64,000 nucleotides of DNA. Source: Acidobacteriota bacterium (GTDB taxonomy: Bacteria; Acidobacteriota; Blastocatellia; RBC074). The stretch lies in NCBI GenBank assembly GCA_016715865.1, contig JADJXM010000035.1, forward strand, positions 1 through 64,000, given 5' to 3'. Each line of letters opens with the position of its first letter. Positions within the stretch are counted from its first letter, which is position 1. Below are positions 1-12,185 of this stretch, in pieces. The notes below the pieces were generated by a model. The model made no database searches, was not told where the DNA came from, and saw only the letters and a program-made list of their open reading frames with translations. Made by a program: the position numbers and the translations under genes.

Positions 1-147
1 GAGCGGTTTTCCGGGATGATCATAACCTGGCAGACTGCATTGTTTGCCGTCGGTATTCTCACATTGATCGGGGTCGCCGCCGCGACCTATCCGGCCCGAC
101 GAGCCGCCACTCTGCCGCCAATCGAAGCGCTGCGATTTGAAATGTAA
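1..147 (+). CDS. MacB/FtsX-type ABC transporter permease, C-terminal end (partial)
   Basis: The reading frame is open from the left edge and stops with TAA at 145-147. It encodes a hydrophobic segment (ITWQTALFAVGILTLIGVAA) followed by the cytoplasmic tail YPARRAATLPPIEALRFE. A final transmembrane helix and a P-A-R-x-A-x-x-x-P-x-E-A-L-R tail are typical of the FtsX/MacB permease family, which couples an ATPase to export of lipoproteins, peptides or drugs. Only the last 48 residues lie in the window. The next gene encodes a second permease of the same family 18 bp downstream, so the two are probably co-transcribed, as tandem MacB-like permeases often are in Acidobacteria. Confidence 0.85.
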   Translation, partial: ERFSGMIITWQTALFAVGILTLIGVAAATYPARRAATLPPIEALRFEM

Positions 148-165
148 TTGAAAGAGGAATACCAG

Positions 166-1430
166 ATGGTCATTAAGGAAGTCTTCCTGCAGGCAATTCA
201 GTCGCTGATAGGTCATAAGGCGCGTATTATCGATGACGATGACCGGGGCATTCGAGTGGCATCGCCGCGTGTATGATGCTTATGGCCTACGGGAACGGGT
301 TTCACTCAGCCCTGGAAGTGGGCTTTCGACGGGCCTTCAGCAGTGGAACTGTCGTTATCTGGAGCGGACAGACAAGCATGCAGGCGGGCGGTGAACGCGC
401 CGGCAAACGAATCTATTTCAAAGAGTCCGATCTGGAACCGTTACAGCAACTCGGCACGATCAAATACGTAAGCCCTGAATATGTCGAGACCCTGCCTCTT
501 GTCTACGTTTACGGCCTTAAACAGACATCCTCTACTGTTCGCGGAGTCGCGCCGGAATACGCCGTCATGCGCAGCGAGGAGGCTGAGTTCGGCAGGTTTA
601 TCAATGCCGATGATATTGAAAAACGTCGTCGCGTCGCATTTTTAGGATCCGAGGTAGCAAAAAAACTGTTTGGCAACAGTCCGGCCGTTGGAGAAACCAT
701 TCGAATAAAGGGGCTGTCCTTTGAGATCGTCGGAGTCATGACGCAGAAGGTCAGCTTCTCGAATTATTACTCGCCGGACAAGTACTGTGTCTTTATCCCA
801 TTCACCACCGTCAGGCAGCTCTGGAATCAGGATTATGTCGACAACCTCGTCATTCAAAGCATGAGCCCGAGCGTGCATTCGCAGATGCTAAAACAGGTTC
901 GCGAAGTGCTCGGGTCACGCCACAGCTTCAATCCACGCGATGAGCGTGCGATCACCTTCAACGATTCGGTCGAGAATATGCAGATGCTCAGCGGCATCAC
1001 GGGAGGGCTTAAAATCGTCCTGAGCATTATCGGGGCCCTGACGCTGATGATCGGCGGAATCGGCGTCATGAACATCATGCTGGTGAGCGTGACCGAACGG
1101 ACCCGCGAGATCGGAGTTCGCAAGGCGCTGGGCGCCAAACGACGTCATATTCTGTCTCAGTTCCTGCTTGAAGCGATGTTCATCACTTTCCTCGGCGGAC
1201 TGCTGGGCATCGGACTTTCGAACCTTATCATCATGATTGCCGGTCACCGGCCGTTCCTGGCTGACATGCTCGAAGATCCAACCAAGCAGACGGATATTTT
1301 CCTGGTCCTCTCGCCGGATGTCGTCGCGGTTGCATCGGGCATCCTGATCGTGGTCGGACTCCTGAGCGGTCTCTGGCCCGCCATGCGCGCTTCAAGGACC
1401 GACCCGATTGAATCATTGAGGTATGAGTAG
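166..1430 (+). CDS. MacB-like ABC transporter permease, frameshifted near the N-terminus
   Basis: A good ribosome site (AGAGGAA at 152-158) precedes ATG 166, which starts MVIKEVFLQAIQSLIGHKARI in frame 1. The family motif then appears in frame 2 (SMTMTG, 230-247) and continues in frame 3 from about 258 (GIAACMMLMAYGNGF) to the stop at 1430. Joined, these give the expected first transmembrane region of a MacB-type permease, so two short indels between about 228 and 258 break the frame. The rest is intact: a MacB periplasmic-core-like domain and three C-terminal helices, including IVLSIIGALTLMIGGIGVMN and the coupling segment RTREIGVRKALGA. The tail ASRTDPIESLRYE matches that of the preceding permease. 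The lesions may be sequencing or assembly error, or real decay. An internal ATG at 273 would give 385 residues without helix 1. Confidence 0.8.
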
Positions 1431-1598
1431 GAGACAGTTTCCAGTGGGAGAAGTTTCCAGATTCCAGTCGCTTCTCCACGCTTCGCTTTCAACCGCAATC
1501 TTGCTCAACGCAATAAACTTGCGTCGTCCGGAATACTGGAAACTGGAAACTTCATCACCTGAAACCTTCTCCCACTGGAAACTGCCCACCGCCCCTGC
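1431..1598. repeat. Intergenic repeat with AGTTTCC heptamers (copy 1)
   Basis: The gap between the permease and the convergent LysR gene carries several TTTCCAG / CTGGAAA units at both ends, so the outer parts can pair. The central part (about 1475-1540) closely matches the reverse complement of the repeat at 45506-45678, including CTCCACGCTTCGCTTTCA and GCAATCTTGCT. The two copies therefore belong to one dispersed family in opposite orientations. No protein is encoded. Confidence 0.75.
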
Positions 1599-2492
1599 CT
1601 ACGATGCTCTCAAAGGCTCGATCAATTGCTCGGTGAATTTCCTGGCAGGCGCACTGAGCACTTTCCCCTTGCGGTGAATGATTCCGATGGGACGGGAAAA
1701 ATTGCCTTCATTGAAGCTCAATGCCATTAGCATTCCGCTCCTCACTTCGTTAAACACAGCAGATTCGGGAAGTATCGAGACACCAATTCCAACCTCGACA
1801 GATCGCTTGATGGTCTCGATGTTATCGAACTCCATGGCATATGTGACGGTGACATCATATTTTTTCAGAATTTGATCGATCAGTTTGCGGGTCGGAATAT
1901 CCCGTTCGAACCCAATGAAAGGCTCTACACCCAGCCGTTTGAGGCTGATGCGGTTTCGCGATGCAAGCTCGTGCTCCGGGCTGCATATCAGAACGAGATT
2001 ATCATCGCGCACGGGAATAATCTCGACCTGCGGTCTGGCCGTCGGACAGGCGACAATGCCGAAATCAATCGCATTATTGAGACAGAATTCATAGACCTTG
2101 TTGGTGCGGCTGTATTCGACGTGCACTTTCACCTGCGGATAGGCCCTGATGAACTGCTTGATATATGGTGGAAGCTCGTGCAAGCCAACGCTGTAGACGG
2201 TCGCAATACGAACAGTTCCTGTCATCTGCTCGACATCGGCTTTCAAACTGTTCTCAAGGGCCTGATAACGCTCAACAATCTCCTTACACTCGCCATATAA
2301 AAGACGGCCAGCCTCAGTCGGCGTCACCCCCCTGCGGCGTCCGCGTTCGATCAGTTTGCGCTCGAATTTCCGCTCCAACGCCTGTACCTGCTGGCTGACA
2401 GCCGACTGCGTGATGTAATTCAGCGCCGCGGCTTTCGAAAAGCTGCCCGTTTCAATCAGATCGCAATATGTCTTCAATGTCTCGAGATGCAT
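1599..2492 (-). CDS. LysR-family transcriptional regulator
   Basis: This 297-residue protein has the usual LysR length and layout. An N-terminal winged helix-turn-helix (residues about 3-62) contains FSKAAALNYITQSAVSQQVQALE, of which the TQSAVSQQ recognition helix is typical. A CysB/CbbR-like effector-binding domain follows (about 90-292), with TVRIATVYSVGLHELPPYI and VEVGIGVSILPESAV. The gene is divergent from the succinate dehydrogenase operon with 131 bp between starts. A GATAT-N11-ATATC site next to its start codon fits the T-N11-A rule for LysR operators, so autoregulation and possible control of sdh are reasonable inferences. The effector is unknown. Confidence 0.92.
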   Translation of the reverse strand: MHLETLKTYCDLIETGSFSKAAALNYITQSAVSQQVQALERKFERKLIERGRRRGVTPTEAGRLLYGECKEIVERYQALENSLKADVEQMTGTVRIATVYSVGLHELPPYIKQFIRAYPQVKVHVEYSRTNKVYEFCLNNAIDFGIVACPTARPQVEIIPVRDDNLVLICSPEHELASRNRISLKRLGVEPFIGFERDIPTRKLIDQILKKYDVTVTYAMEFDNIETIKRSVEVGIGVSILPESAVFNEVRSGMLMALSFNEGNFSRPIGIIHRKGKVLSAPARKFTEQLIEPLRAS

Positions 2493-2497
2493 TTCAG

Positions 2498-2518
2498 GAT
2501 ATTAGCACAGCTTATATC
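2498..2518. promoter_or_regulatory. Putative LysR-type operator (GATAT-N11-ATATC)
   Basis: A perfect 5-bp inverted repeat with an 11-bp spacer lies 6 bp upstream of the LysR start codon, in the LysR/sdhC divergent region. It matches the T-N11-A architecture known for LysR-family sites. Its position over the probable ribosome-binding and leader region suggests autorepression. The arms are short, so chance occurrence in AT-rich DNA is possible. Confidence 0.4.
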
Positions 2519-2623
2519 AACTATTAAACTTTCGAATTTTACTAATTCAAACCCGGCTGGTATTTTCTCAAACTATCAACGATTGAGCGCATATCCCAAC
2601 AAAACGGAATACCTGGAGGCAAG

Positions 2624-3337
2624 ATGGCGGCAAGTGCTGAGAGCATGCAAGCATCATCAAGGGGACTGATCCTGCGTCTATGGCGGTCTTCCATCGGAAA
2701 GAAGTATGTCATGGCAGTGACTGGGCTCGGGTTGTTCGGGTTCGTGATCATTCACCTGGCCGGCAATCTACAGATCTATCTGGGCCCGAACGCAATTAAT
2801 GCATATGGGAAGCTGCTGAAATCGAATCCGGCGGTGCTCTGGTCAGCGCGTTTTGTGCTGTTGGCGATAGTGGCGCTTCACATTCTGACGGCGATTCAAC
2901 TGACCAAAGCGAATCGAAAGGCACGTCCGGTTAAATATGCTGCCGGCAAGCCTGTGGCATCGACATTTGCGCAGCGGACGATCGTCATCAGCGGATTGAT
3001 CATCCTGGCCTTCATCATCTTCCATCTGGGGCATTTCACAATCGGCTTCGTCGATCCGCAGTTGCTGGAGTATGAGGACATCTTAGGCCGACACGATGTT
3101 TATCGGATGATGGTAACGGGATTTTCGAATCCGATCATTTCAATTTTTTACATTATCTCGATGGGACTGCTGCTGCTGCATCTGAGTCACGGAGTGAGTT
3201 CCCTCTTCCAGTCGCTGGGTCTGCGCAGCAAGAAGACATTCGGATTCTTTGACAAGCTGGCGAAGGGCGCCGCGCTGGTGCTCTTTTTAGGCAACTGTTC
3301 GATTCCGCTATCCATACTTTTGGGGATCATCAAATAA
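2624..3337 (+). CDS. sdhC: Succinate dehydrogenase cytochrome b558 subunit
   Basis: A 237-residue membrane anchor of the single-subunit cytochrome b type found with Bacteroidetes/epsilonproteobacterial-style SdhA/SdhB. Five transmembrane segments are visible, for example VTGLGLFGFVIIHLAGNLQI, FVLLAIVALHILTAIQL, TIVISGLIILAFIIFHLGHF and ISIFYIISMGLLLLHLSHGV. Histidines within the helices (HLAGN, ALHIL, FHLGH, LHLSHG) are candidate heme b ligands. The start at ATG 2624 has a strong GGAGG 6 bp upstream. It is the first gene of sdhCAB, with sdhA following within 15 bp. Known role: anchors the enzyme and exchanges electrons with (mena)quinone. Confidence 0.95.
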   Translation: MAASAESMQASSRGLILRLWRSSIGKKYVMAVTGLGLFGFVIIHLAGNLQIYLGPNAINAYGKLLKSNPAVLWSARFVLLAIVALHILTAIQLTKANRKARPVKYAAGKPVASTFAQRTIVISGLIILAFIIFHLGHFTIGFVDPQLLEYEDILGRHDVYRMMVTGFSNPIISIFYIISMGLLLLHLSHGVSSLFQSLGLRSKKTFGFFDKLAKGAALVLFLGNCSIPLSILLGIIK

Positions 3338-3352
3338 CGATTGGGACCGTCT

Positions 3353-5272
3353 ATGAGCATCACTCTTGAATCGAAAATACCGTCCGGACCAGTTGGCATT
3401 AAATGGTCGAAGTACAAGCAGGATATGAAGCTGATCAATCCGGCCAACAAGCGCAAGTACGACGTGATAGTTGTCGGATCGGGGCTGGCGGGGGCATCCG
3501 CAGCGGCGACGCTTGGAGAGCTCGGATACAACGTCAAATGTTTCTGCTTTCAGGACAGCCCGCGGCGTGCGCATTCGATCGCGGCCCAGGGGGGCATCAA
3601 CGCCGCCAAGAATTATCGCAATGACGGCGACAGCATATACCGGCTGTTCTACGACACGATCAAGGGCGGAGATTTCCGTGCCCGCGAAGCCAACGTTCAC
3701 CGGCTGGCTGAAGTGAGCGTCAACATCATCGATCAGTGCGTGGCCCAGGGTGTCCCATTTGCGCGGGAGTACGGCGGGCTGCTCGACAACCGATCGTTCG
3801 GCGGCGCACAGGTTTCGCGGACGTTTTACGCGCGCGGGCAGACAGGACAGCAGCTTCTGCTCGGCGCATATCAGGCGCTCAGCCGCCAGATTTATGCCGG
3901 AACCGTGACCATGTATCCGAGGACCGAGATGGTCGACCTTGTTCTGATAGACGGACATGCCAAAGGGATCATCACACGCGATCTGATCACGGGCGCAATC
4001 GAATCGCACTCCGGCAATGCGGTCGTTCTGGCGACCGGCGGATACGGCAATGTTTTCTATCTTTCGACTAATGCCAAGGGATGCAATGTAACCTCGACAT
4101 ATCGTGCGTACAAGAAGGGCGCGCTCTTCGCCAACCCATGCTACACGCAGATTCATCCGACCTGCATTCCCGTGAGCGGCGATTATCAGTCGAAACTGAC
4201 GCTCATGTCTGAATCGCTTCGCAATGACGGTCGCGTCTGGGTGCCGAAAAAAGAGGGTGACAGTCGCCATCCAAAAGATATCCCCGAGGGAGATCGCGAT
4301 TACTACCTCGAAAGAAAATATCCGAGTTACGGCAATCTAGCTCCGCGAGACATCGCATCGCGCGCGGCCAAACAGGTCTGCGACGAAGGACGTGGCGTCG
4401 GCCCAGGCGGACGTGGCGTCTACCTGGACTTCTCAGACGCTATCCAGAGATTCGGACAAAACAAGATCGAAGAACGCTATGGCAATCTATTCGAAATGTA
4501 CGAACGGATAACGGGCGAAAATGCCTACGATCAGCCTATGCGCATCTATCCTGCTGTCCATTACACGATGGGCGGATTGTGGGTCGATTACGAATTGATG
4601 AGCAACATCCCCGGCCTGTTCGTGATCGGGGAAGCGAATTTCTCGGACCACGGCGCCAACCGGCTCGGAGCGAGCGCTCTGATGCAGGGTCTGGCCGACG
4701 GTTATTTCGTCCTGCCGCAGACCATTGGAGGCTATTTCGCCACGCAGAAGAACGGGAAGTATTCGCCCGACCACGCTGAATTCAAACAGGCCGAAGCAGA
4801 AGTCCGAGCCCGCACGAACAGACTTCTCTCGATCAAGGGCAAGCGGACGGTGACCGAATTCCATCGCGAACTGGGCAAGCTCATGTGGGACAACGTGGGC
4901 ATGGCCAGAACGGAAGCGAGCATCAAGCAGGCGCTGGAACGCATTCCGGCGCTGCGCCAGGAGTTCTGGGAGAACGTCAACGTGCCTGGCAGCGGAGACG
5001 ATCTGAACCCCGCATTGGAGTATGCCGGCCGTGTTGCCGATTTTCTCGAGTTCGGTGAATTGCTGGCCTATGACGCGCTTCAGCGCGAGGAGTCCTGCGG
5101 AGGCCACTTCCGCGAGGAGTATCAGACCGAGGATGGCGAAGCTCTGCGCAACGATGAAAAGTATGCTTATGTTGCCGCCTGGGAATTCAAGGGCACTGAT
5201 CAGTTTCCTGCTCTGCACAAGGAAGAACTGACCTACGAAGAGATCAGGATGGCGCAGCGCAGTTACAAGTAA
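3353..5272 (+). CDS. sdhA: Succinate dehydrogenase/fumarate reductase flavoprotein subunit
   Basis: This 639-residue catalytic subunit covalently carries FAD and interconverts succinate and fumarate. The N-terminal dinucleotide-binding motif is VVGSGLAGASAAATLGE, followed by the FAD-attachment region SIAAQGGINAAKN. The active-site region includes TQIHPTCIPVSGDYQS, and the substrate/FAD segment is HYTMGGLWVDYE with GANRLGASALMQGLADGYFV. Its length and the insertions fit the flavoprotein partnered with a cytochrome b558 anchor. A TTG at 3341 is also in frame, but ATG 3353 is preferred. The gene sits 15 bp after sdhC. SdhB follows after a 153-bp gap that contains short palindromes but no gene. 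Confidence 0.96.
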   Translation: MSITLESKIPSGPVGIKWSKYKQDMKLINPANKRKYDVIVVGSGLAGASAAATLGELGYNVKCFCFQDSPRRAHSIAAQGGINAAKNYRNDGDSIYRLFYDTIKGGDFRAREANVHRLAEVSVNIIDQCVAQGVPFAREYGGLLDNRSFGGAQVSRTFYARGQTGQQLLLGAYQALSRQIYAGTVTMYPRTEMVDLVLIDGHAKGIITRDLITGAIESHSGNAVVLATGGYGNVFYLSTNAKGCNVTSTYRAYKKGALFANPCYTQIHPTCIPVSGDYQSKLTLMSESLRNDGRVWVPKKEGDSRHPKDIPEGDRDYYLERKYPSYGNLAPRDIASRAAKQVCDEGRGVGPGGRGVYLDFSDAIQRFGQNKIEERYGNLFEMYERITGENAYDQPMRIYPAVHYTMGGLWVDYELMSNIPGLFVIGEANFSDHGANRLGASALMQGLADGYFVLPQTIGGYFATQKNGKYSPDHAEFKQAEAEVRARTNRLLSIKGKRTVTEFHRELGKLMWDNVGMARTEASIKQALERIPALRQEFWENVNVPGSGDDLNPALEYAGRVADFLEFGELLAYDALQREESCGGHFREEYQTEDGEALRNDEKYAYVAAWEFKGTDQFPALHKEELTYEEIRMAQRSYK

Positions 5273-5425
5273 TCGACGATTCGCGCAGAGGGGGTTTACC
5301 CTTCTGCCTGGGCAGGCAGTCGGCGGTCAGTGGCTGTAAAACCCTGGACTTGCTTGTGACGGCGATTGATCGCCGGCTGCTGTTGAATAGAACAGAACGG
5401 AATTCCGTTCAGGAGCGAAATTGCA

Positions 5426-6178
<753 letters not shown>

Positions 6179-6191
6179 ACCACCGATGAAT

Positions 6192-6329
6192 TTAAACGCC
6201 AAGGCGCCAGGCAGGCCAGGATTTTCCAAGGGTTAAAGAATTACCTGTTTCATTGATTGAGCGATTTGCACAATGAAAATTCAAGCAAACCATCATTTTT
6301 AAAAATTCTCCTGGCGCCTTGGCGTTTAA
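6192..6329. repeat. Inverted repeat with 20-bp perfect GGCGCC-rich arms
   Basis: Arms at 6192-6211 and 6310-6329 are perfect reverse complements; each includes AACGCCAAGGCGCCAGG or its complement. They flank about 98 bp between the convergent sdhB and serine hydrolase genes. The sequence resembles the 'GCGCCTTGGCG' dispersed palindromes common in several Gram-negative phyla. It could also act as a bidirectional transcription barrier. No coding content is seen. Confidence 0.75.
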
Positions 6330-6337
6330 TTTTTCAA

Positions 6338-7522
6338 CTATTCCCACAGGATCTTCGCCACCTCGAAGACATAGTTACGCGGACGAGCTTTCAACTGGCT
6401 GAAATTGTCTGTATTGATCTGAATGGCGATGGCGGCCTTATATTTTGGAAAGTATTCCATTTCAGAAAGGTAGCCGGGGAACCAGCCGCCGTGACCGTAA
6501 CTGACGCCCCAATCGCTCTGACGGACCTGGACGCCAAGACCATACCTGTCTCCGCGACCGGTTTTGGCAGGAACGGCGTCAATCAATTGCGCGAAGGTCT
6601 CCTGCCGCAGAACTTTTCCGGAATACAGTTCCCTCGCCCATTTGGCCAGGTCCTCGGCGGTCGAAACGAAACCTCCGCCGGTCCATTCCATCTGAGGGTT
6701 GACGATGAAACGACCGTCGATGATCGTTCGGCCATCGAATCCGAACGGGCTGTTCGGAGAGACATACCCGGTGATCAAGCCGGCCAGAACTCTGCTGTCC
6801 GACGGCGAAGTCTCATTCAACTTGAACGGCTTGAGCAGACGACGCGCCACTTCACCGTAAACCGTCTTACCGGTCGCCTTCTCGAAAAGCATGCCGACGA
6901 GGATGAAATTTGTATCGGCATAAGACCAGTCCTTTCCCGGCTCAAAGAGCGGCCTGGCATCGAGGACATAGGCAATCAGCTCTTCCGGCTTCCAGACCTT
7001 GTCGGGCTGCTCGCGCAGAGCTTTTAGAAATTCCTTATTGAGGACGTGCTCGGGAATACCGCTGGTGTGGTTCATGAGCATGCGAAGTGTCAATTCCCGC
7101 GCATTGGGCAGCCGATCGAACCATGATTCATTGCCAAGCCACTTTTCGATCTTCTCGTCAAGGTTGAGTGTTCCTTCTTCGACCGCAAGCAGCGTAATAG
7201 CCGAGACATACGTCTTGCCGATGCTGCCGGCAAGCATGCGGTCCGCCGGTTTGAGCGCCTTCGCGGTTTCAAGATCGCCGTAGCCGACCGAAACACTCCA
7301 TGATTTTCCGCCCGAATCTGCCACGCCAATGTTGATGCCGGGAAACCCGCCAGCCGCTCGCATCTCGCGCATGCGCGACTGTATCAGTTTCGCCAGTTCA
7401 GACGGCCTTCGCATCTGAGCTTGAGCAACGTCTGCCCTCTGCAAATCAAAAAAAAGCAGACCACTCAGCAGAATCAGGAATGCAGGCCAGTTGACGGCTC
7501 GATATCCGTGAAACATTCTCAT
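6338..7522 (-). CDS. Serine hydrolase of the class C beta-lactamase/penicillin-binding fold
   Basis: A 394-residue secreted protein with an N-terminal hydrophobic signal (NWPAFLILLSGLLFFDLQRADVAQAQ). The catalytic S-x-x-K is at residues 100-103 (GSIGKTYVSAITLLAVEEG). The second motif is YADTN, in place of the usual Y-S-N, and the third is HGGWFPGY, the H-x-G form seen in esterase-like members. MLMNHTSGIPEH is also family-typical. Members act as esterases, D-aminopeptidases or peptidoglycan peptidases, so the substrate cannot be predicted. Its start overlaps the end of the upstream NTF2-like gene by 4 bp (ATGA), indicating translational coupling. Confidence 0.9.
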   Translation of the reverse strand: MRMFHGYRAVNWPAFLILLSGLLFFDLQRADVAQAQMRRPSELAKLIQSRMREMRAAGGFPGINIGVADSGGKSWSVSVGYGDLETAKALKPADRMLAGSIGKTYVSAITLLAVEEGTLNLDEKIEKWLGNESWFDRLPNARELTLRMLMNHTSGIPEHVLNKEFLKALREQPDKVWKPEELIAYVLDARPLFEPGKDWSYADTNFILVGMLFEKATGKTVYGEVARRLLKPFKLNETSPSDSRVLAGLITGYVSPNSPFGFDGRTIIDGRFIVNPQMEWTGGGFVSTAEDLAKWARELYSGKVLRQETFAQLIDAVPAKTGRGDRYGLGVQVRQSDWGVSYGHGGWFPGYLSEMEYFPKYKAAIAIQINTDNFSQLKARPRNYVFEVAKILWE

Positions 7523-8403
7523 CCTTTCGGCACAATGTTGGTCACATCAAAGGTAATTCGCCACCGCGCGTTTCGATCCAGCTTCCACACGCGCACATAA
7601 TAACCTGCAATATTCTGATCATGTAACTCATAACTGCCAATGGTATACCCAAGATCACCTGACGCCGCCAGATCGGATTTCAGGGTCTGACCGGTACACC
7701 GACCAGTCTGCAGTTTGATCCATCTCTGCAATGCTTCGGCGCCTATGACGGGTGTCTCTTTCGGTCTGTAAATCCTCGCGTCACTCGACAGGCGGTCCTT
7801 CCATGCTTTTTCGGCTGACACGGTTCTTGACGCCAGCCAGAACGATTCCTCCGCCTCAATCATCTTCGCCCTGGCGTCGTCGTGCGGGAGCAGGTTGCGT
7901 GACGATGCGCCTGAGGCCGGCTGATACTCTGCATCGAGCGACGCGAATTGCCCATCCAGCTGCACCCCAAGATCGACAACCACCTTCCAGCTATCATCCG
8001 CCTGCTTCTTCCAGATCGAAAAGAAGAGACCATGTTGAGTGGGACGCCTCTGCGGGCTGTGATCTTCAATTCTGAATGGCCCCGTCGAATACCCAAGATC
8101 ACCCGATATCGAGATGTCACCATAGATCGGAGCCCAGTCGAGGACGACCGGCGGCGGGTCCTTCGGAACGGGCCGGCTCCCCCAGGACTCCTTCAAGTTT
8201 GTCGGCTCAGGTTGAAAGTTGATGCCATCGTCCGCAAACCATGTCAGGAATGATGCCTGAACTCCCTTTTCCACCGACAACCTTGCGAATGATCGCTCGG
8301 ACTCGATCAGGCTTTTCAGTTGCTCAGACACTCTGGAATGCTGGGAATAGATATTGAAGGCCACAGAAAGGGTGAGTAGAAGCATGGCTAACAGGTATTT
8401 CAT
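7519..8403 (-). CDS. Secreted protein with two NTF2-like (DUF4440-type) domains
   Basis: A 294-residue protein with a cleavable signal (MKYLLAMLLLTLSVAFNIYS). Two similar halves each show the NTF2/SnoaL-like pattern: an N-terminal helix ending in a catalytic-cone region (SLIESERSFARLSVEKGVQASFLTWF...; MIEAEESFWLASRTVSAEKAWKDRL) and sheet segments with GDLGYSTGPFRI and GDLGYTIGSYEL. The paired GDLGYxxG motifs support an internal duplication. Such proteins often bind small hydrophobic ligands, but no function can be assigned. It is translated together with the downstream serine hydrolase. Its start is divergent from the HlyD/ABC operon. Confidence 0.8.
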   Translation of the reverse strand: MKYLLAMLLLTLSVAFNIYSQHSRVSEQLKSLIESERSFARLSVEKGVQASFLTWFADDGINFQPEPTNLKESWGSRPVPKDPPPVVLDWAPIYGDISISGDLGYSTGPFRIEDHSPQRRPTQHGLFFSIWKKQADDSWKVVVDLGVQLDGQFASLDAEYQPASGASSRNLLPHDDARAKMIEAEESFWLASRTVSAEKAWKDRLSSDARIYRPKETPVIGAEALQRWIKLQTGRCTGQTLKSDLAASGDLGYTIGSYELHDQNIAGYYVRVWKLDRNARWRITFDVTNIVPKG

Positions 8404-8594
8404 GAATCCATCCTTAAATCAGAATCTTATGCTGCCTGTTTATGCGGGCAACGCACTGATTATTGAACGTTCGAATTGAAGAAAAGGATCATGTGATTTA
8501 CAAGTTTTTACATTTCATCAACGGAGCGCCGTTCACTTACCAGAATTCGATCATGAAACACCCAAATCTCGTCTTGCCCTTGACCAGCGCACAT

Positions 8595-8628
<34 letters not shown>

Positions 8629-8639
8629 AGGAGCGAGGA

Positions 8640-9783
8640 ATGATATCAGACATCCGCAGACCGGCCCGATGGTTCTTCCTGATCGGTATTACCCTAATTA
8701 CAAACAACTGCACGAGTTCAGGATTCGGATTTGGAACCGAATCCGGGCTGGACTTTTCGGGGACGATCGAGACGCGAGAGATACGAGTCGGGTCGAAAGT
8801 TGGAGGACGGGTTGCGGAGGTGCTTGTCCGCGAGGGTCAGGAAGTCACCGCAGGTCAGACTCTTGTCAGACTGGATGTGGCGGAGTTGCGATCGCAGCTG
8901 GAACAGGCAGAGGCGCGGGTGGATCAGCAAAAGGCGAGGCTGACCAGGCTGGAGCGAGGCGCGCGTCCCGAAGAGAAGGCACAGGCGGGTGCGGTCACTG
9001 AGACGGCGAGGGCGAATCTGGATGCGGTGCGTAACTGGCCGAGGCAGGAGGAAGTCGCCCAGGCAAGAGCAGCCGTAGCGGCAGCTCTTGCCGATATGAG
9101 CAATGTTCAGTCCGCATTCACCCGCGCGGAGAAACTCCGTGAAACCGGGGATATATCTAAACAGGAGTACGATTCGGCGAAGTACCGGCAGGAGAGTGCA
9201 AAGGCCAGACTGGATGCCGAGAATAAACGGCTCGACCTGCTGTTGAACGGAAGCCGCAAGGAGGAGATTCGCGCGGCAGAGGAACGACTTCGCCAGGCAC
9301 AAGAGGCAGAAAGACTGGTTCTGGCCGGACCGCGGGTCGAAGAGATCGCCGATGCCCGCGCGCAACTGGCCGAAGCCAAAGCGCGGGTCGAGCAGATCAA
9401 AATCCAGCTTGCAGAAGGCGATGTTCTCTCTCCAGCCAATGCCGTGGCAGAAGTCATATCGATTCGTCCGGGCGACCTGCTGGCGCCGAACCAGACTGTG
9501 GCCAGGCTTCTCGAAAAAGACCAGATCTGGGTCCGCATCTATATTCCCGAACCTCAGCTTGGCCTCGTCAAAGTAGGGCAGAAGGCCGATATCAAGGTCG
9601 ATACTTTCCGCGACAGAACATTCAATGGCGTCATCGAGCAGATTAATTCTCAAGGAGAATTCACTCCACGCAATATTCAGAGTCGCGATGAACGCAATCA
9701 TCAGGTCTTCGGCGTCAAAGTCCGAATCGACAACAAGGAAGGCATTTTGAAAGCGGGAATGGCCGCGGAGGTAAGAATGGTAC

Positions 9784-9806
<23 letters not shown>
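8640..9806 (+). CDS. HlyD-family membrane fusion (periplasmic adaptor) protein
   Basis: A 388-residue adaptor for an ABC-2-type exporter. The N-terminus has one hydrophobic segment (WFFLIGITLITNNC) that anchors or exports the protein. A split biotinyl-lipoyl domain (VGGRVAEVLVREGQEVTAGQTLVRLD ... VLSPANAVAEVISIRPGDLLAPNQTVARL) brackets a long alanine/glutamate-rich coiled coil with repeats such as LERGARPEEKAQA and LAGPRVEEIADARAQLAEAKA. A beta-barrel segment with VGQKADIKVDTFRDRTFNGVI follows. This organisation matches YhiI/YbhG-like adaptors. AGGAGCGAGGA precedes the ATG. The next genes encode the cognate ATPase and permease. An outer-membrane channel is not adjacent. Confidence 0.92.
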
Positions 9807-10803
<997 letters not shown>

Positions 10804-10804
10804 G

Positions 10805-11956
<1,152 letters not shown>

Positions 11957-12169
11957 TCCATCCCACTTCTCATATTCCGGCAGGATTCTCAGCTCATCCT
12001 GATTCATATGAATCCTGTCCTGTACAAGTTTTTGCAAAACGCAAAGCCAGGGACATCTTTTCGCAAACTGCGACAGGTTTGTGACAATTCAGGGATCATA
12101 CTCTGAGTATATTTGCTGATAATAAATGACTTATAGTTGGCAAAGCCTGCTGTGTGTCGAGATATTGTC
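11957..12169. promoter_or_regulatory. Upstream region with short palindromes preceding a sigma-54 promoter
   Basis: No gene is seen here. Two small palindromes, TCGCA-AAC-TGCGA (12061-12073) and ATACTC-T-GAGTAT (12098-12110), lie about 60-110 bp before the -24 element at 12170. That is the usual location of enhancer sites for NtrC-type activators. The two palindromes are not copies of each other, so their role as activator sites is tentative. Confidence 0.35.
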
Positions 12170-12185
12170 TGGCACGATATGTGCA
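12170..12185 (+). promoter_or_regulatory. Sigma-54 (-24/-12) promoter
   Basis: The sequence TGGCACG-ATAT-GTGCA matches the sigma-54 consensus TGGCACG-N4-TTGCA at all but one of the conserved positions, with the invariant GG and GC exactly 12 bp apart. Transcription would begin near 12197, about 75 bp before the start of the DUF2071-like gene. The NtrB/NtrC-like pair encoded immediately downstream is an obvious candidate regulator, by neighbourhood only. Confidence 0.8.

Noticed and set aside
3308..4270. 320-codon open frame antisense to sdhA
   Set aside because: No family resemblance; it mirrors the strong codon bias of the well-supported sdhA frame.
5273..5425. sdhA-sdhB gap examined for a hidden gene or insertion
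   Set aside because: Contains only short palindromes; no frame with a start and ribosome site.
6257..7027. 256-codon + strand frame opposite the serine hydrolase
   Set aside because: Starts in a repeat and lacks recognisable motifs; the - strand gene has all catalytic motifs.
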